DNA from: Parabacteroides acidifaciens
GTDB taxonomy: Bacteria > Bacteroidota > Bacteroidia > Bacteroidales > Tannerellaceae
NCBI RefSeq assembly: GCF_003363715.1
Contig: NZ_QREV01000042.1
Span: 1 to 44,865 of the forward strand
Direction: 5' to 3'
Length of the DNA: 44,865 nucleotides
The translations under genes were made by a program, and so were the position numbers. Each line of letters begins with the position of its first letter. Position 1 is the stretch's first letter. Shown here piece by piece: positions 37,009 through 44,833 of the stretch. The notes below the pieces were generated by a model that saw only the letters and a list, made by a program, of their open reading frames with translations, searched no databases and was not told the origin of the DNA.

Positions 37009-38040
37009 TCATTCCTGATCCGCCGGATAGACAATCCCTAACTGCCGGCGGACCTCATCTATTATTTCCAGGGTGATGAGTGAATGCTCATGGCTGTTAA
37101 TCGCGGATTCGCGTCTACCGGACAGGACCAGGTCGATAAACTCGGCAACTTCGTAATAATACTCGTCCCGATCCGTCACGGCGCTGATATCCTGCGGTTC
37201 GGCAACCGGACCTTTACCGGATGCCGCTGCCAGGCGAGGCGTATAGGTGACTTTGCTGATGATATTGATCCGGTCGAGCGTCATATTGCCGTCTTCACCC
37301 TGTATCTCCGTCGGAAGAGACGAGTTGGCTATCTTGGAATAGAGAACCGTCGCATTCATTCCGTCATATTCAAAATTGACCACCCCCTGCCCGTCCGCTC
37401 CTGATGACAGAACGATTCCGGAAGCATCGACCTTATCCGGGCGGCCGAATAAAACGACCATCGGATAAACCGTATAGATGCCGATATCCATCATCGCCCC
37501 GTTCGACAATTCCGGCTTGAAAGCATTCAGGACAATCCCTTCTTTAAACTTGTCATAACGGGAAGAATACTGGCAATAGGAAGAGAAATAGCGGCGCACA
37601 GTACCCAACCGTCCTAAATTCTCCCGTACAGACAGGAAATTAGGGGTAAGTGTCGGCTTCATAGCCTCCATCAACGTAACATTATATGTACGGGATGCAG
37701 CAATCATCTCCCCCGCCTCCCGGGCATTCGACGCGAAAGGTTTCTCACAAAGCACATGTTTACCGTGTTTCATACACAAGATACTTTGTTCGGCATGGAG
37801 GAAATTAGGCGAGGCGATATACACCGCATCGACCAGCGGGCTCTTCGCCATCTCTTCCAGTGAAGTGAATGTATGCGGTATCTGATGTTTGGCAGCGAAA
37901 GCATCCGCCGTTTCCTGCTTGCGGGAACAGACTGCCGCCAACTCGAAGCGTTCGTCCTGCCGGGCCCCGGCGATCACCCAGTCGGTTATAAAGTTCGTAC
38001 CGACCACTCCAAAACGTACTTTTCCGGTATGTTTATCCAT
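37009..38040 (-). CDS. Gfo/Idh/MocA family oxidoreductase
   Basis: Cytosolic NAD(P)-dependent oxidoreductase, 343 residues, probably acting on a sugar, inositol or related polyol. The N-terminal Rossmann fold begins with VRFGVVGTNFITDW (about 8-21). The family's catalytic EKP is at E99-K100-P101 (VLCEKPFA), and DIGIYTVYPM at about 190 is the substrate-domain motif with aspartate and tyrosine. The length is normal. The substrate cannot be deduced. It is 16 bases downstream of the comB-like gene on the same strand, so the two form a likely operon, although no shared pathway is obvious. Confidence 0.92.
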   Translation of the reverse strand: MDKHTGKVRFGVVGTNFITDWVIAGARQDERFELAAVCSRKQETADAFAAKHQIPHTFTSLEEMAKSPLVDAVYIASPNFLHAEQSILCMKHGKHVLCEKPFASNAREAGEMIAASRTYNVTLMEAMKPTLTPNFLSVRENLGRLGTVRRYFSSYCQYSSRYDKFKEGIVLNAFKPELSNGAMMDIGIYTVYPMVVLFGRPDKVDASGIVLSSGADGQGVVNFEYDGMNATVLYSKIANSSLPTEIQGEDGNMTLDRINIISKVTYTPRLAAASGKGPVAEPQDISAVTDRDEYYYEVAEFIDLVLSGRRESAINSHEHSLITLEIIDEVRRQLGIVYPADQE

Positions 38041-38056
38041 CTATTCTATCTCCTCA

Positions 38057-38773
38057 TTAACGTAATATCAATACTCCATCTTCGGTCACAACAAGTTCGG
38101 GCACCTTGTCTGTCAGATTCAACGTCAGACAATAGGGCACGGCATCTTCCAGATGATTGGCTTTCAGGCGCGCTATATGCTCAGACAGCTCCAGATAGCC
38201 AGCCGGGTCTTTCTTGTTATTCGTCCACATATCACGGGCTATCACAGCGGCATCGCTCCCCGTCCCATACAGGCCGGTATTGACCAGGATATCGGCCAAG
38301 GCTCCCCCGAAAAGCGTATCTTCCATATTCACCTTATCCTGCCATCCGGAACACAGCACGACTACATCCCGTTTATACGCCAGGCAATAACCGGCTACTG
38401 CATGCAAATTGATAAACGCCCCCGTCACCACCCGGTAAGCCGAACGGGCAATCGTGATCGCACGTGTGCCATTGGTGGTGGTAAAGACGATATCTTTTCC
38501 GGAAACCTTTTCCGGCGTATAGTCGAACGGAGAATTGCCGAAGTCGGCAAACTCACACCGTTTCACATTCCGTTCGGCACCGACCAGCCACCCTTTTGCC
38601 TTATACGCCTGCGCCTCCTCGACCGTCGCCACCGGACGAATACTGCGCACGCCATTACCGAAAGCGGCAGCCATTGTCGTTGTTGCCCGGAATACATCCA
38701 CCACGACAACGATCGCTTCCGGATTATGGTAAACCGGGTATAAAGCCGGTGAAAAACAAACATCTATTTTCAT
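38057..38773 (-). CDS. comB: 2-phosphosulfolactate phosphatase-like protein (ComB family)
   Basis: 238 residues. ComB removes phosphate from 2-phosphosulfolactate to give sulfolactate in archaeal coenzyme M synthesis. The family landmarks are here: VVVDVFRATTTMAAAF at about 23-38, LVGAERNVKRCEFADFGNSP at about 63-82, and FTTTNGTRAI at about 96-105, followed by GAFINLHAVA. The protein is of normal length. The upstream enzyme ComA is not in the window, and coenzyme M is not expected in Bacteroidales. The true substrate may be another sulfonate or phosphate ester, possibly linked to sulfonolipids, but this is inference. It leads a two-gene operon with the oxidoreductase. Confidence 0.85.
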   Translation of the reverse strand: MKIDVCFSPALYPVYHNPEAIVVVVDVFRATTTMAAAFGNGVRSIRPVATVEEAQAYKAKGWLVGAERNVKRCEFADFGNSPFDYTPEKVSGKDIVFTTTNGTRAITIARSAYRVVTGAFINLHAVAGYCLAYKRDVVVLCSGWQDKVNMEDTLFGGALADILVNTGLYGTGSDAAVIARDMWTNNKKDPAGYLELSEHIARLKANHLEDAVPYCLTLNLTDKVPELVVTEDGVLILR

Positions 38774-38794
38774 ATCAATCGATTATTATCCGTA

Positions 38795-38802
38795 CAAAAA
38801 TA
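38795..38802 (-). promoter_or_regulatory. -7 element of the comB-oxidoreductase operon
   Basis: The minus strand reads TATTTTTG, a full TAnnTTTG match, 21 bases before the comB-like start codon. Confidence 0.55.
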
Positions 38803-38979
38803 CAGGATAAATCATTTCCGAGCACCATTCCAGGCAAGTTTCCCGCATAAATATCGCGATTAACATAAATACTCCGATAGAATGTTATTGTATCTGTAAT
38901 CGCGTACTTGCCAGAAACATTTCCACAATCCGGTTGTTTTTCTATTACATTTTTGAATAAACGTTTTAAACTAAATTGT

Positions 38980-39573
38980 ATGAAAAGAATTGTATCAATG
39001 ATGGTGGTCTGCACCCTTCTGTTGGGTGGCATGACACACGTGCAGGCTCAGACAAGCAAGGCTGCAGAAAAGGCTGAAAAAAAGCTGGAAAGAAAAGAGA
39101 AAAAAGAGGAAAGGTTAGCTAAGGATGCCGTTATGGGCGAAGAGGCATTCAACAATGCCATGCAGGCTATCACAAACCAGTCGTTCGTTCTCGAAGCCAA
39201 CTCCGTACAACCGTTGAACGGGCGCGTTTACTATGTAAACTCCAACACCAACTTCGTTTCGCTGAACGACGGACAGGCAATGGTACAGATTGCTTCCAAC
39301 TCTCCCTATCCCGGCCCTAACGGATTAGGCGGTATCACCGTACAGGGATCTGCCTCCAACGTACAGGTCAAACAGGAAAACAACGGAAACGTATATCTGT
39401 CCATGAGCGTACAGGGCATCTTCATTTCCGCAACCGTCAATCTCGTCTTGTACAGCGGGACCAACAATGCGATGGTAACCGTAGACCCGAACTTCTCAGG
39501 AAACGATCTGACAATGAACGGAACTTTGCTTCCTTATTCAGATTCTAACGTGTTCCAGGGAACTACCTACTAA
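38980..39573 (+). CDS. DUF4251 family exported protein
   Basis: 197 residues with a signal peptide (MKRIVSMMVVCTLLLGG, cleaved near VQAQ, about residue 24). A very basic and acidic helical linker at 25-50 (KAEKKLERKEKKEERLAKD) leads into a beta-rich domain with FVLEANSVQPLNGRVYYVN, typical of DUF4251. The function is unknown; the family is common in gut Bacteroidales and probably periplasmic. I chose the ATG at 38980 because it gives the signal peptide; the frame's upstream start at 38908 would add 24 residues without a signal. It is monocistronic and ends in a long hairpin. Confidence 0.85.
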   Translation: MKRIVSMMVVCTLLLGGMTHVQAQTSKAAEKAEKKLERKEKKEERLAKDAVMGEEAFNNAMQAITNQSFVLEANSVQPLNGRVYYVNSNTNFVSLNDGQAMVQIASNSPYPGPNGLGGITVQGSASNVQVKQENNGNVYLSMSVQGIFISATVNLVLYSGTNNAMVTVDPNFSGNDLTMNGTLLPYSDSNVFQGTTY

Positions 39574-39579
39574 TAAATT

Positions 39580-39681
39580 ACCGGACGCAGATTTCACAGA
39601 AGACGCAGAATAACGCAGACAATATTTATTACAAATAAAAGTCTGCGTTTTTCTGCGTCTTCTGCGTTGTCTGCGTCCGGT
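39580..39681. terminator. long bidirectional hairpin built from ACGCAGA repeats
   Basis: Two 41-base arms (39580-39620 and 39641-39681) pair with five differences around a 20-base loop. Each arm is made of repeats of ACGCAGA. It lies between the convergent DUF4251 and NagB-like genes and probably ends both transcripts. Confidence 0.82.
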
Positions 39682-39692
39682 TTTAACAGGGT

Positions 39693-41678
39693 TTATCGAA
39701 CCGGAACATATTGCACGAATGCTTCCATCGCTTCATAAGAAGCAAGGCCCAACTGGTGATATAGCTCGGCTGTAGCCCGGTTACGGTCTTCGGCACGCTG
39801 CCAGAACAAACGTTCGTCATCACCCAGGAACGGAGCGCTTTCTGCCTGCGACTGGTGTTTCAGGATCGCATTCCGCTTATGGCGCAATTCTTCGGGAGAG
39901 ATAGGCACGGCCATTTCCACATGGTCCATTTCCCACTCGGCCCACGCACCGCGATACATCCAGATACGGCAGTTCTTCAACCATTCTTCATCTTTCAGTT
40001 CGTCGAGGGCTGCCAGGACAGCATTCAGACAGACACGGTGAGTCCCGTGCGGGTCGGCAAGGTCACCGGCCACAAACATTTCATCGGGCTGCACATCCAT
40101 CAGCAACTTCTTCACGATTGCGATGTCGGCTTCTCCCAGGTCGTTCTTCTTCACCAGCCCGGTTTCGTAGAACGGCAGGTCGAGGAAGTGGATATGGTCG
40201 TCACTCTTGATTCCGCTGTAACGGGCACCGGCACGGGCTTCTTCCCGCCGGATCGTACCTTTCATAAAGAGCACGTCACGCTTTTCAGCCTCGCCTTCCA
40301 CCTTCTCATAACGCAGGAAGTGGATGATTTCTTCGGCCTTCTTCTTCACCGTTTCGTCTTTTGTGTACTTTTCACATACGTCGCGCAGGTATTCGCAGTA
40401 GCGGATTACCTCTTCATCGCCGACCGCAATGTTTCCGGAAGTCTCATAAGCGACATGCACATCGTGGTGCTGTTCGCACAGGCGATGGAATGTTCCACCC
40501 ATGGAAATCACATCATCATCGGGGTGCGGGCTAAATATTATCACCTTCTTCGGATACGGGGTTGCACGTTCGGGACGGTTCGAATCGTCGGCATTCGGCT
40601 TGCCGCCCGGCCATCCGGTAATCGTGTGCTGGATATCGTTGAATACTTTGATATTTACGTTATAAGCGGAACCGTAAAGGGCAAGCAGTTCACCCAGGCC
40701 GTTTTCGCTGTAATCCTTGTTTGTCAGTTTCAGGATCGGTTTGCCGGTCAACTGGCACAACCAGACGATTGCACGGCGGATCAGCTTATTGTCCCATTCG
40801 CAATTGGTCACTAACCAGGGATGGCTGATACGGGTCAGATCATAAGCGGCGGACAAATCGACTACGACTTTCGCATTCGTATGGTTCTGCAGATAAGAAG
40901 AGGGAACAGCGTCGCTCACCTTGCCTTCCACTGTCTTTGCAATGATATTGGCTTTATCCTCGCCCCATGCCATCAGGATCACATTACGTGCCCTCATCAT
41001 GGTTGCGATACCCATCGTAATAACGCCGGCCGGAACATTATCTAATGACGGGAACGTGCGCGAAGCCTCTTTACGGGCCGCACCTTCCAGCAGAACCAGG
41101 CGTGTACGGGAACTCAAACTTGCTCCGACACCGTTGAACATGATATTGCTGGCATGTCCTACGCCTAACAGAATGTAATCCAAACCACCTGCCTTCTGGA
41201 TATTTTCTTCATATATCCGGCAGAAATCGATGATAGCATCTTTCGGCATACAACCATCGGGTGCATACACATTCTCAGGAGCGATATCGATATGATCTAA
41301 CAAAGCCTCTTTCAACTGTGCCACATTACCGGCGGAAGAAGAAACAAGCGGGTAAAATTCATACTCAACAAAGAGAACCACATTGCGGAAGCTCAATTGC
41401 TCTTCCTTATGCATACGGATCAATTCCTTATATATGCTCAACGGAGAACGGCCTCCGGGAATAGCCATCACGAAGTTTTCTCCGATTTCCTGTTTCTTAC
41501 GGATTTGATCGGCTATCTCTTTGGCAATAGCAAACGAGCCTTCATCGGCCGATTTATAGATGTTTGTCGGAATCTTTTCCAGACGGGTTAAAACTGAATG
41601 CTCGAAAGCATTTTCCGGACGATAGTACCGTTGCGGTATTCTCGTCAGGGTAATCTGCGAACTAAGGTCTGTCTTCAT
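39693..41678 (-). CDS. NagB-like domain fused to LmbE/PIG-L deacetylase
   Basis: 661 residues in two parts; UniProt calls the B. thetaiotaomicron counterpart a putative glucosamine-6-phosphate deaminase-like protein. Residues 1-290 have the NagB/RpiA fold (AIPGGRSPLSIYKEL; SSRTRLVLLEGAA). However, the catalytic loop reads GHASNIMFNG (174-183), where active NagB has GxDGHIAFNE. The positions of D141, H143 and E148 are A176, N178 and G183, so deaminase activity is doubtful. Residues 375-650 form an LmbE deacetylase with an intact zinc motif PHPDDD (384-389) and DPHGTH (542-547). LmbE enzymes remove acetyl groups from GlcNAc-type sugars. The NagB part may be a sugar-phosphate sensor or allosteric domain. 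It has its own -7 element and is 498 bases from the nagA genes. Confidence 0.9.
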   Translation of the reverse strand: MKTDLSSQITLTRIPQRYYRPENAFEHSVLTRLEKIPTNIYKSADEGSFAIAKEIADQIRKKQEIGENFVMAIPGGRSPLSIYKELIRMHKEEQLSFRNVVLFVEYEFYPLVSSSAGNVAQLKEALLDHIDIAPENVYAPDGCMPKDAIIDFCRIYEENIQKAGGLDYILLGVGHASNIMFNGVGASLSSRTRLVLLEGAARKEASRTFPSLDNVPAGVITMGIATMMRARNVILMAWGEDKANIIAKTVEGKVSDAVPSSYLQNHTNAKVVVDLSAAYDLTRISHPWLVTNCEWDNKLIRRAIVWLCQLTGKPILKLTNKDYSENGLGELLALYGSAYNVNIKVFNDIQHTITGWPGGKPNADDSNRPERATPYPKKVIIFSPHPDDDVISMGGTFHRLCEQHHDVHVAYETSGNIAVGDEEVIRYCEYLRDVCEKYTKDETVKKKAEEIIHFLRYEKVEGEAEKRDVLFMKGTIRREEARAGARYSGIKSDDHIHFLDLPFYETGLVKKNDLGEADIAIVKKLLMDVQPDEMFVAGDLADPHGTHRVCLNAVLAALDELKDEEWLKNCRIWMYRGAWAEWEMDHVEMAVPISPEELRHKRNAILKHQSQAESAPFLGDDERLFWQRAEDRNRATAELYHQLGLASYEAMEAFVQYVPVR

Positions 41679-41719
41679 GTTTAATTATTGATTTAGTATA
41701 TCATTCATAACTTGAATCA

Positions 41720-41727
41720 CAAATATA
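41720..41727 (-). promoter_or_regulatory. -7 element of the NagB-like/LmbE gene
   Basis: The minus strand reads TATATTTG, a full TAnnTTTG match, 41 bases before the start codon. A TTTG at 41754-41757 is 26 bases further, too far for a normal -33. Confidence 0.6.
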
Positions 41728-41879
41728 ACAATTAATCCACGAATCCAGCTTTACAAACCATTTAAAAAATCAATACATCGATAGGAAGTATATATAAAAC
41801 AGGTTTTGGCAGAGGGAAAAACTGTAAATGAGATAGAGCCTGACGGCTCTGTTGAGGATTGTGACACCGGTCGTCCCTA

Positions 41880-41941
41880 TGCGATCCCGCATCGAGTGCG
41901 GGAACAGGGGAATCATCCTTGTCCCCGTGTTTGACACGGGG
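41880..41941. repeat. REP-like palindromic pair between genes
   Basis: 41880-41903 is identical to the right arm of the element inside the LTA-synthase-like gene. 41923-41930 pairs with 41934-41941 (CCCCGTGT/ACACGGGG), giving a second, related GC hairpin with a TTGA-type loop. Confidence 0.8.
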
Positions 41942-42025
41942 CTTCAAAGAAACAGGCGGTGTCGGCCATCCCAAGAGAAAGCGGAGCTTTCTAAGAAAGG
42001 CCTAAGCGGACAGGCGTCAAGCGGA

Positions 42026-42163
42026 GGGTAAAGGCGAAGCGCCCGGAGCCTGCGCTGTCTGAGCGAAGCGAGTTTCGCAGGCGACAGCGTAGCCTTTACC
42101 CGGAGTAGCCTGGACGGTTAAGCCTTGACTTTTTGGTTACTTTTGGGTCAAGCCAAAAGTAAC
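42026..42163. repeat. nested GC-rich stem-loop element
   Basis: Stem 42026-42035/42092-42101 (10 bp, GGGTAAAGGC) encloses 42053-42059/42083-42089 (CGCTGTC/GACAGCG) and an inner GCGAA/TTCGC hairpin at 42063-42078. A separate stem, 42136-42146/42153-42163 (GTTACTTTTGG), follows. It lies just past the nagA paralogue's stop on the minus strand, so it may end that transcript or form a structured RNA. Confidence 0.7.
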
Positions 42164-42176
42164 ACATAAATCATCA

Positions 42177-43337
42177 TTAATATAATGTATTGGCATCCGG
42201 AACAAGATGTCCCAGCGACCAAACGGCACGGACAGCCAGATTGCGGTCCATGATGATGATATCGGCATCCTTGCCGCGCTGCAAAGTTCCCGTACGATCG
42301 GCAACCCCCATCAGGCGCGCCGGCGTTTCGGAAGCCATACGGATTGCATCGGCCAATGGGATATTCGCCTTCTGGACCATTGTGCGGACCAGTACGTCCA
42401 TCGTCGCAATACTTCCGGCAAGCGAAGAATGGTCTGCCAGCTTACAAACACCGTCTTCTATGATAATACGCGAATCCTCATCCGGCTTTATATCGCTGGC
42501 GGCATACGACAACGCGTCGGTCACCAGACAAGTGCGTTCCACACCTTTCAACTTGTAAACCAGGCGGAGGATCGTGGAAGGCAAATGCTTGCCGTCGGCA
42601 ATCACTTCGACTGTCATATCATCCATCAGGAACACACTTTCCACCGTTCCCTCATATTTATATTCACGACGCTTGTGGAAACCGGGCATTGCATTATAGA
42701 ACTGGGCAGCATGTGTGAAACCGGCAGCATAAGCAGCCTTGATATCACCAAACTCGGCTTCCGTATGCGTGATAGCAGCCAGAATGCCTTTCGACCGGAG
42801 GTAACGGGCAAAATCATGCGCACCGGGCAATTCCGGACTGGCATCCCAACGCTTGATGCAACCGGTACTTTCCAGAATAGAGGTATATTCCTCTTTATCC
42901 GGGTCTTTCACATCATACAGGCTGCCTGCCATCTTTGTATTCAGGTAAGGGCCTTCCACATGAAGCCCCAAAACCGTACTGTTCTTTTCAGCCATCAGGC
43001 CCTCGCAGATGGAAACCGCTTTGCAAATGGATTCTTTCGGGGAAGCGGACAAAGTAGGGAATATAGTCGTCGCCCCATGTTTCAAATGGGCTGCAACCGC
43101 CGTACGAAAGGCCTCTTCCGTACACTCCTTAAAATCGTGGCCGCCACCGCCATGCACGTTCATGGCCACAAAACCGGGAACGATATACATTCCCTTGGCA
43201 TCTATCACCTTGGCGCCTATCACAGCCAGGTCGCTATTTGTCACTTCCAGTATCTTACCGTCGCTTACCAATACGGAGCCGTCTTTCAACCATCCCTGCG
43301 GGGTGAGAATCTGGCCATTTATAATCTGAGTCAGCAT
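42177..43337 (-). CDS. NagA-like deacetylase, divergent paralogue
   Basis: Amidohydrolase of the N-acetylglucosamine-6-phosphate deacetylase family, 386 residues, closely related to the neighbouring nagA. Family landmarks are VHGGGGHDF at about 61-69, GLHVEGPYLN (E128), ITHTEAEF (H191), KHLPSTILR (H251) and VTDALS (D274). Two metal-site positions differ from the neighbour: the first histidine of HxH is N60 (NVH), and the second-shell or zinc ligand H214 is Q212 (AQFYNAMP). The enzyme may use a different metal, act on another N-acetyl sugar phosphate, or be weakened. I chose the ATG at 43335-43337, since the frame's upstream TTG adds three residues absent in the paralogue. It is co-transcribed 30 bases after nagA. 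Confidence 0.9.
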   Translation of the reverse strand: MLTQIINGQILTPQGWLKDGSVLVSDGKILEVTNSDLAVIGAKVIDAKGMYIVPGFVAMNVHGGGGHDFKECTEEAFRTAVAAHLKHGATTIFPTLSASPKESICKAVSICEGLMAEKNSTVLGLHVEGPYLNTKMAGSLYDVKDPDKEEYTSILESTGCIKRWDASPELPGAHDFARYLRSKGILAAITHTEAEFGDIKAAYAAGFTHAAQFYNAMPGFHKRREYKYEGTVESVFLMDDMTVEVIADGKHLPSTILRLVYKLKGVERTCLVTDALSYAASDIKPDEDSRIIIEDGVCKLADHSSLAGSIATMDVLVRTMVQKANIPLADAIRMASETPARLMGVADRTGTLQRGKDADIIIMDRNLAVRAVWSLGHLVPDANTLY

Positions 43338-43340
43338 AAT

Positions 43341-43370
43341 TTTCAATTTTCAATTCTCAATTTTCAATTA
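43341..43370. repeat. AT-rich repeat in the spacer between the nagA paralogues
   Basis: Repeats of TTTCAATT/CTCAATT fill the 30-base spacer. On the coding strand this reads AATTGAAAATTGA-type units from the nagA stop codon up to the next start. It is like the repeats after rpmE2 and nahK. Confidence 0.6.
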
Positions 43371-44534
43371 GAACAGCTTATTGGTTCCTTCGACCAATTT
43401 TCCCATCGCCCAGACAGCACGTACATTCAGGTCCTTATCCAAAATCTGGATATCGGCATCCTTACCACGCTGTAAAGAGCCCTTACGGTCATACACACCC
43501 ATGATGCGTGCCGGTGTTTCAGAAGCCATACGGACAGCGTCCTCCAACGGAATCTCCGCTTTCTGGACGATCGTACGGATCAGGCGGTCCATCGTGGCGA
43601 CACTGCCGGCAAGGGCGGAACGGTCCGCCAGTTTGCAAACGCCGTCCTCGATGATCACACGCGGGTCGAACGCCGTCTGGCTGTCGCTTGCCGCACAAGC
43701 TAACGCATCGGTAATCAGACAAGTGCGTTCCACCCCTTTAATTTTATAGACCAGGCGAAGGATCGTTGGCGGCACATGAATACCGTCAGCCACAACCTCG
43801 ACTGTCATATCGTCGATCAGGTAGATACTTTCCACCGTACCTTCATATTTATATTCGCGACGTTTGTGGAAGCCCGGCATTGCATTGTAGAAGTGTGTCG
43901 CATGCGTATATCCGGCCTCATAGGCAGTCTGGATGTCTTCATATTCAGCCTGTGTATGCCCGACGGAAGCCACCACGCCTTTCGATGTGATGTATTTTCC
44001 GAACTGCATAGCGCCCGGAAGTTCGGGGGCTGCGTCCCAACGTTTGATACAATGTGTCTCTTCCAGCAAAGGAATGTATTCTTCCGGGTCCGGATTCTTG
44101 ATGTTTTCAGGCAACTGTCCGCCGGCCATCTTCATGTTGAAGTAGTGCCCTTCGAGGTGAAGGCCCAGAACCGGACTGTCTTTTTCAGCCATCAACTTTT
44201 CAGTCGTTGCAGCCGCCTCGCGGATCATCGGGATTGTGGAAGAAGACAGCGTAGGGAAAATACTGGTCGTACCGTGCTGCATATGGGCGGCTATTGCCAC
44301 CCGGAATGCCTCTTCTGTGCCTTCCATAAAGTCACGTCCACCACCGCCGTGCACATGGATTTCTACTCCGCCCGGCACGATATACATGCCTTTGGCGTCT
44401 ATCAAAGTGGCTCCAACAACTGCTAAGTCGCAGTTCGTCACTTCCAGAATCTTGTTATCGCTTATCAGAACAGAACCGTCTTTCAACCAGCCCTGTGGGG
44501 TAAGGATCTTGCCATTTATAATCTGAGTTAACAT
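43368..44534 (-). CDS. nagA: N-acetylglucosamine-6-phosphate deacetylase
   Basis: Cytosolic amidohydrolase converting GlcNAc-6-phosphate to glucosamine-6-phosphate and acetate, the step before NagB in amino-sugar use and cell-wall recycling. The 388 residues have a complete metal set of the HxH type: H60 and H62 (EIHVHGGGG), E128 (LHLEGHYFN), H193 (GHTQAEYED), H214 (THFYNAMP), H253 and the catalytic D276 (ITDALA). The HxH motif suggests a two-metal site, as in Bacillus NagA, rather than the one-metal E. coli type. Note GH in place of the usual GP after E128. It is the first gene of a two-gene operon, with a -7 element at 44575-44582. The start at 44534 matches the paralogue's N-terminus. Confidence 0.93.
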   Translation of the reverse strand: MLTQIINGKILTPQGWLKDGSVLISDNKILEVTNCDLAVVGATLIDAKGMYIVPGGVEIHVHGGGGRDFMEGTEEAFRVAIAAHMQHGTTSIFPTLSSSTIPMIREAAATTEKLMAEKDSPVLGLHLEGHYFNMKMAGGQLPENIKNPDPEEYIPLLEETHCIKRWDAAPELPGAMQFGKYITSKGVVASVGHTQAEYEDIQTAYEAGYTHATHFYNAMPGFHKRREYKYEGTVESIYLIDDMTVEVVADGIHVPPTILRLVYKIKGVERTCLITDALACAASDSQTAFDPRVIIEDGVCKLADRSALAGSVATMDRLIRTIVQKAEIPLEDAVRMASETPARIMGVYDRKGSLQRGKDADIQILDKDLNVRAVWAMGKLVEGTNKLF

Positions 44535-44574
44535 AGCGCAAGAATTAAGTTTGTGTTTTTTAGTTTTAAGTAGG

Positions 44575-44582
44575 CAAAGGTA
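44575..44582 (-). promoter_or_regulatory. -7 element of the nagA operon
   Basis: The minus strand reads TACCTTTG, a full TAnnTTTG match, 40 bases before the nagA start codon. No clear -33 TTTG is seen. Confidence 0.7.
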
Positions 44583-44649
44583 GAAAGAAATTTAAACGAC
44601 AATTAAGAATCAAGCGTTAATATTTGCTTTTGGCAAACAAATAATCCGA

Positions 44650-44718
44650 TTATAAAGAAGCAATCTCTTCTTCCGTCAGGCCGGAATAGTTGACGATACT
44701 TTCAACTATCGGGGGGGC
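44650..44718 (-). pseudogene. possible C-terminal remnant of a nuclease/transposase-like gene
   Basis: A short minus-strand frame reads IVESIVNYSGLTEEEIASL and then stops. The pattern of an alpha-helix followed by GLTEEEI is common at the C-terminus of PD-(D/E)XK (Rpn-type) putative transposases. The frame is interrupted just upstream by a stop and a C7 tract. It could equally be chance; there is no body of the gene left. Confidence 0.35.
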
Positions 44719-44833
44719 TTATTGTATAAAACACTTTTTTCAGATTCAAAAGACATCCGAAACAAAACAAATGTTAATCCACTTTTTCGACCTCAAAAAG
44801 GGACTTTTTCCTCTTTTTCGAGCGTTTCCAGCA

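Larger units (their letters stand above)
41679..42176. other. structured repeat-rich intergenic region
   Basis: About 500 bases with no credible gene. It holds the NagB-like -7 element (41720-41727), a small hairpin AGAGCC/GGCTCT at 41835-41850, a REP-like unit at 41880-41903 identical to one inside the LTA-synthase-like gene, a second hairpin at 41923-41941, a GC-rich nested structure at 42026-42101, and an 11-bp stem-loop at 42136-42163. Confidence 0.7.

Noticed and set aside
41762-41974. 70-residue minus-strand frame in the structured intergenic region
   Set aside because: It is a translation through REP-like palindromes and shows no family resemblance.
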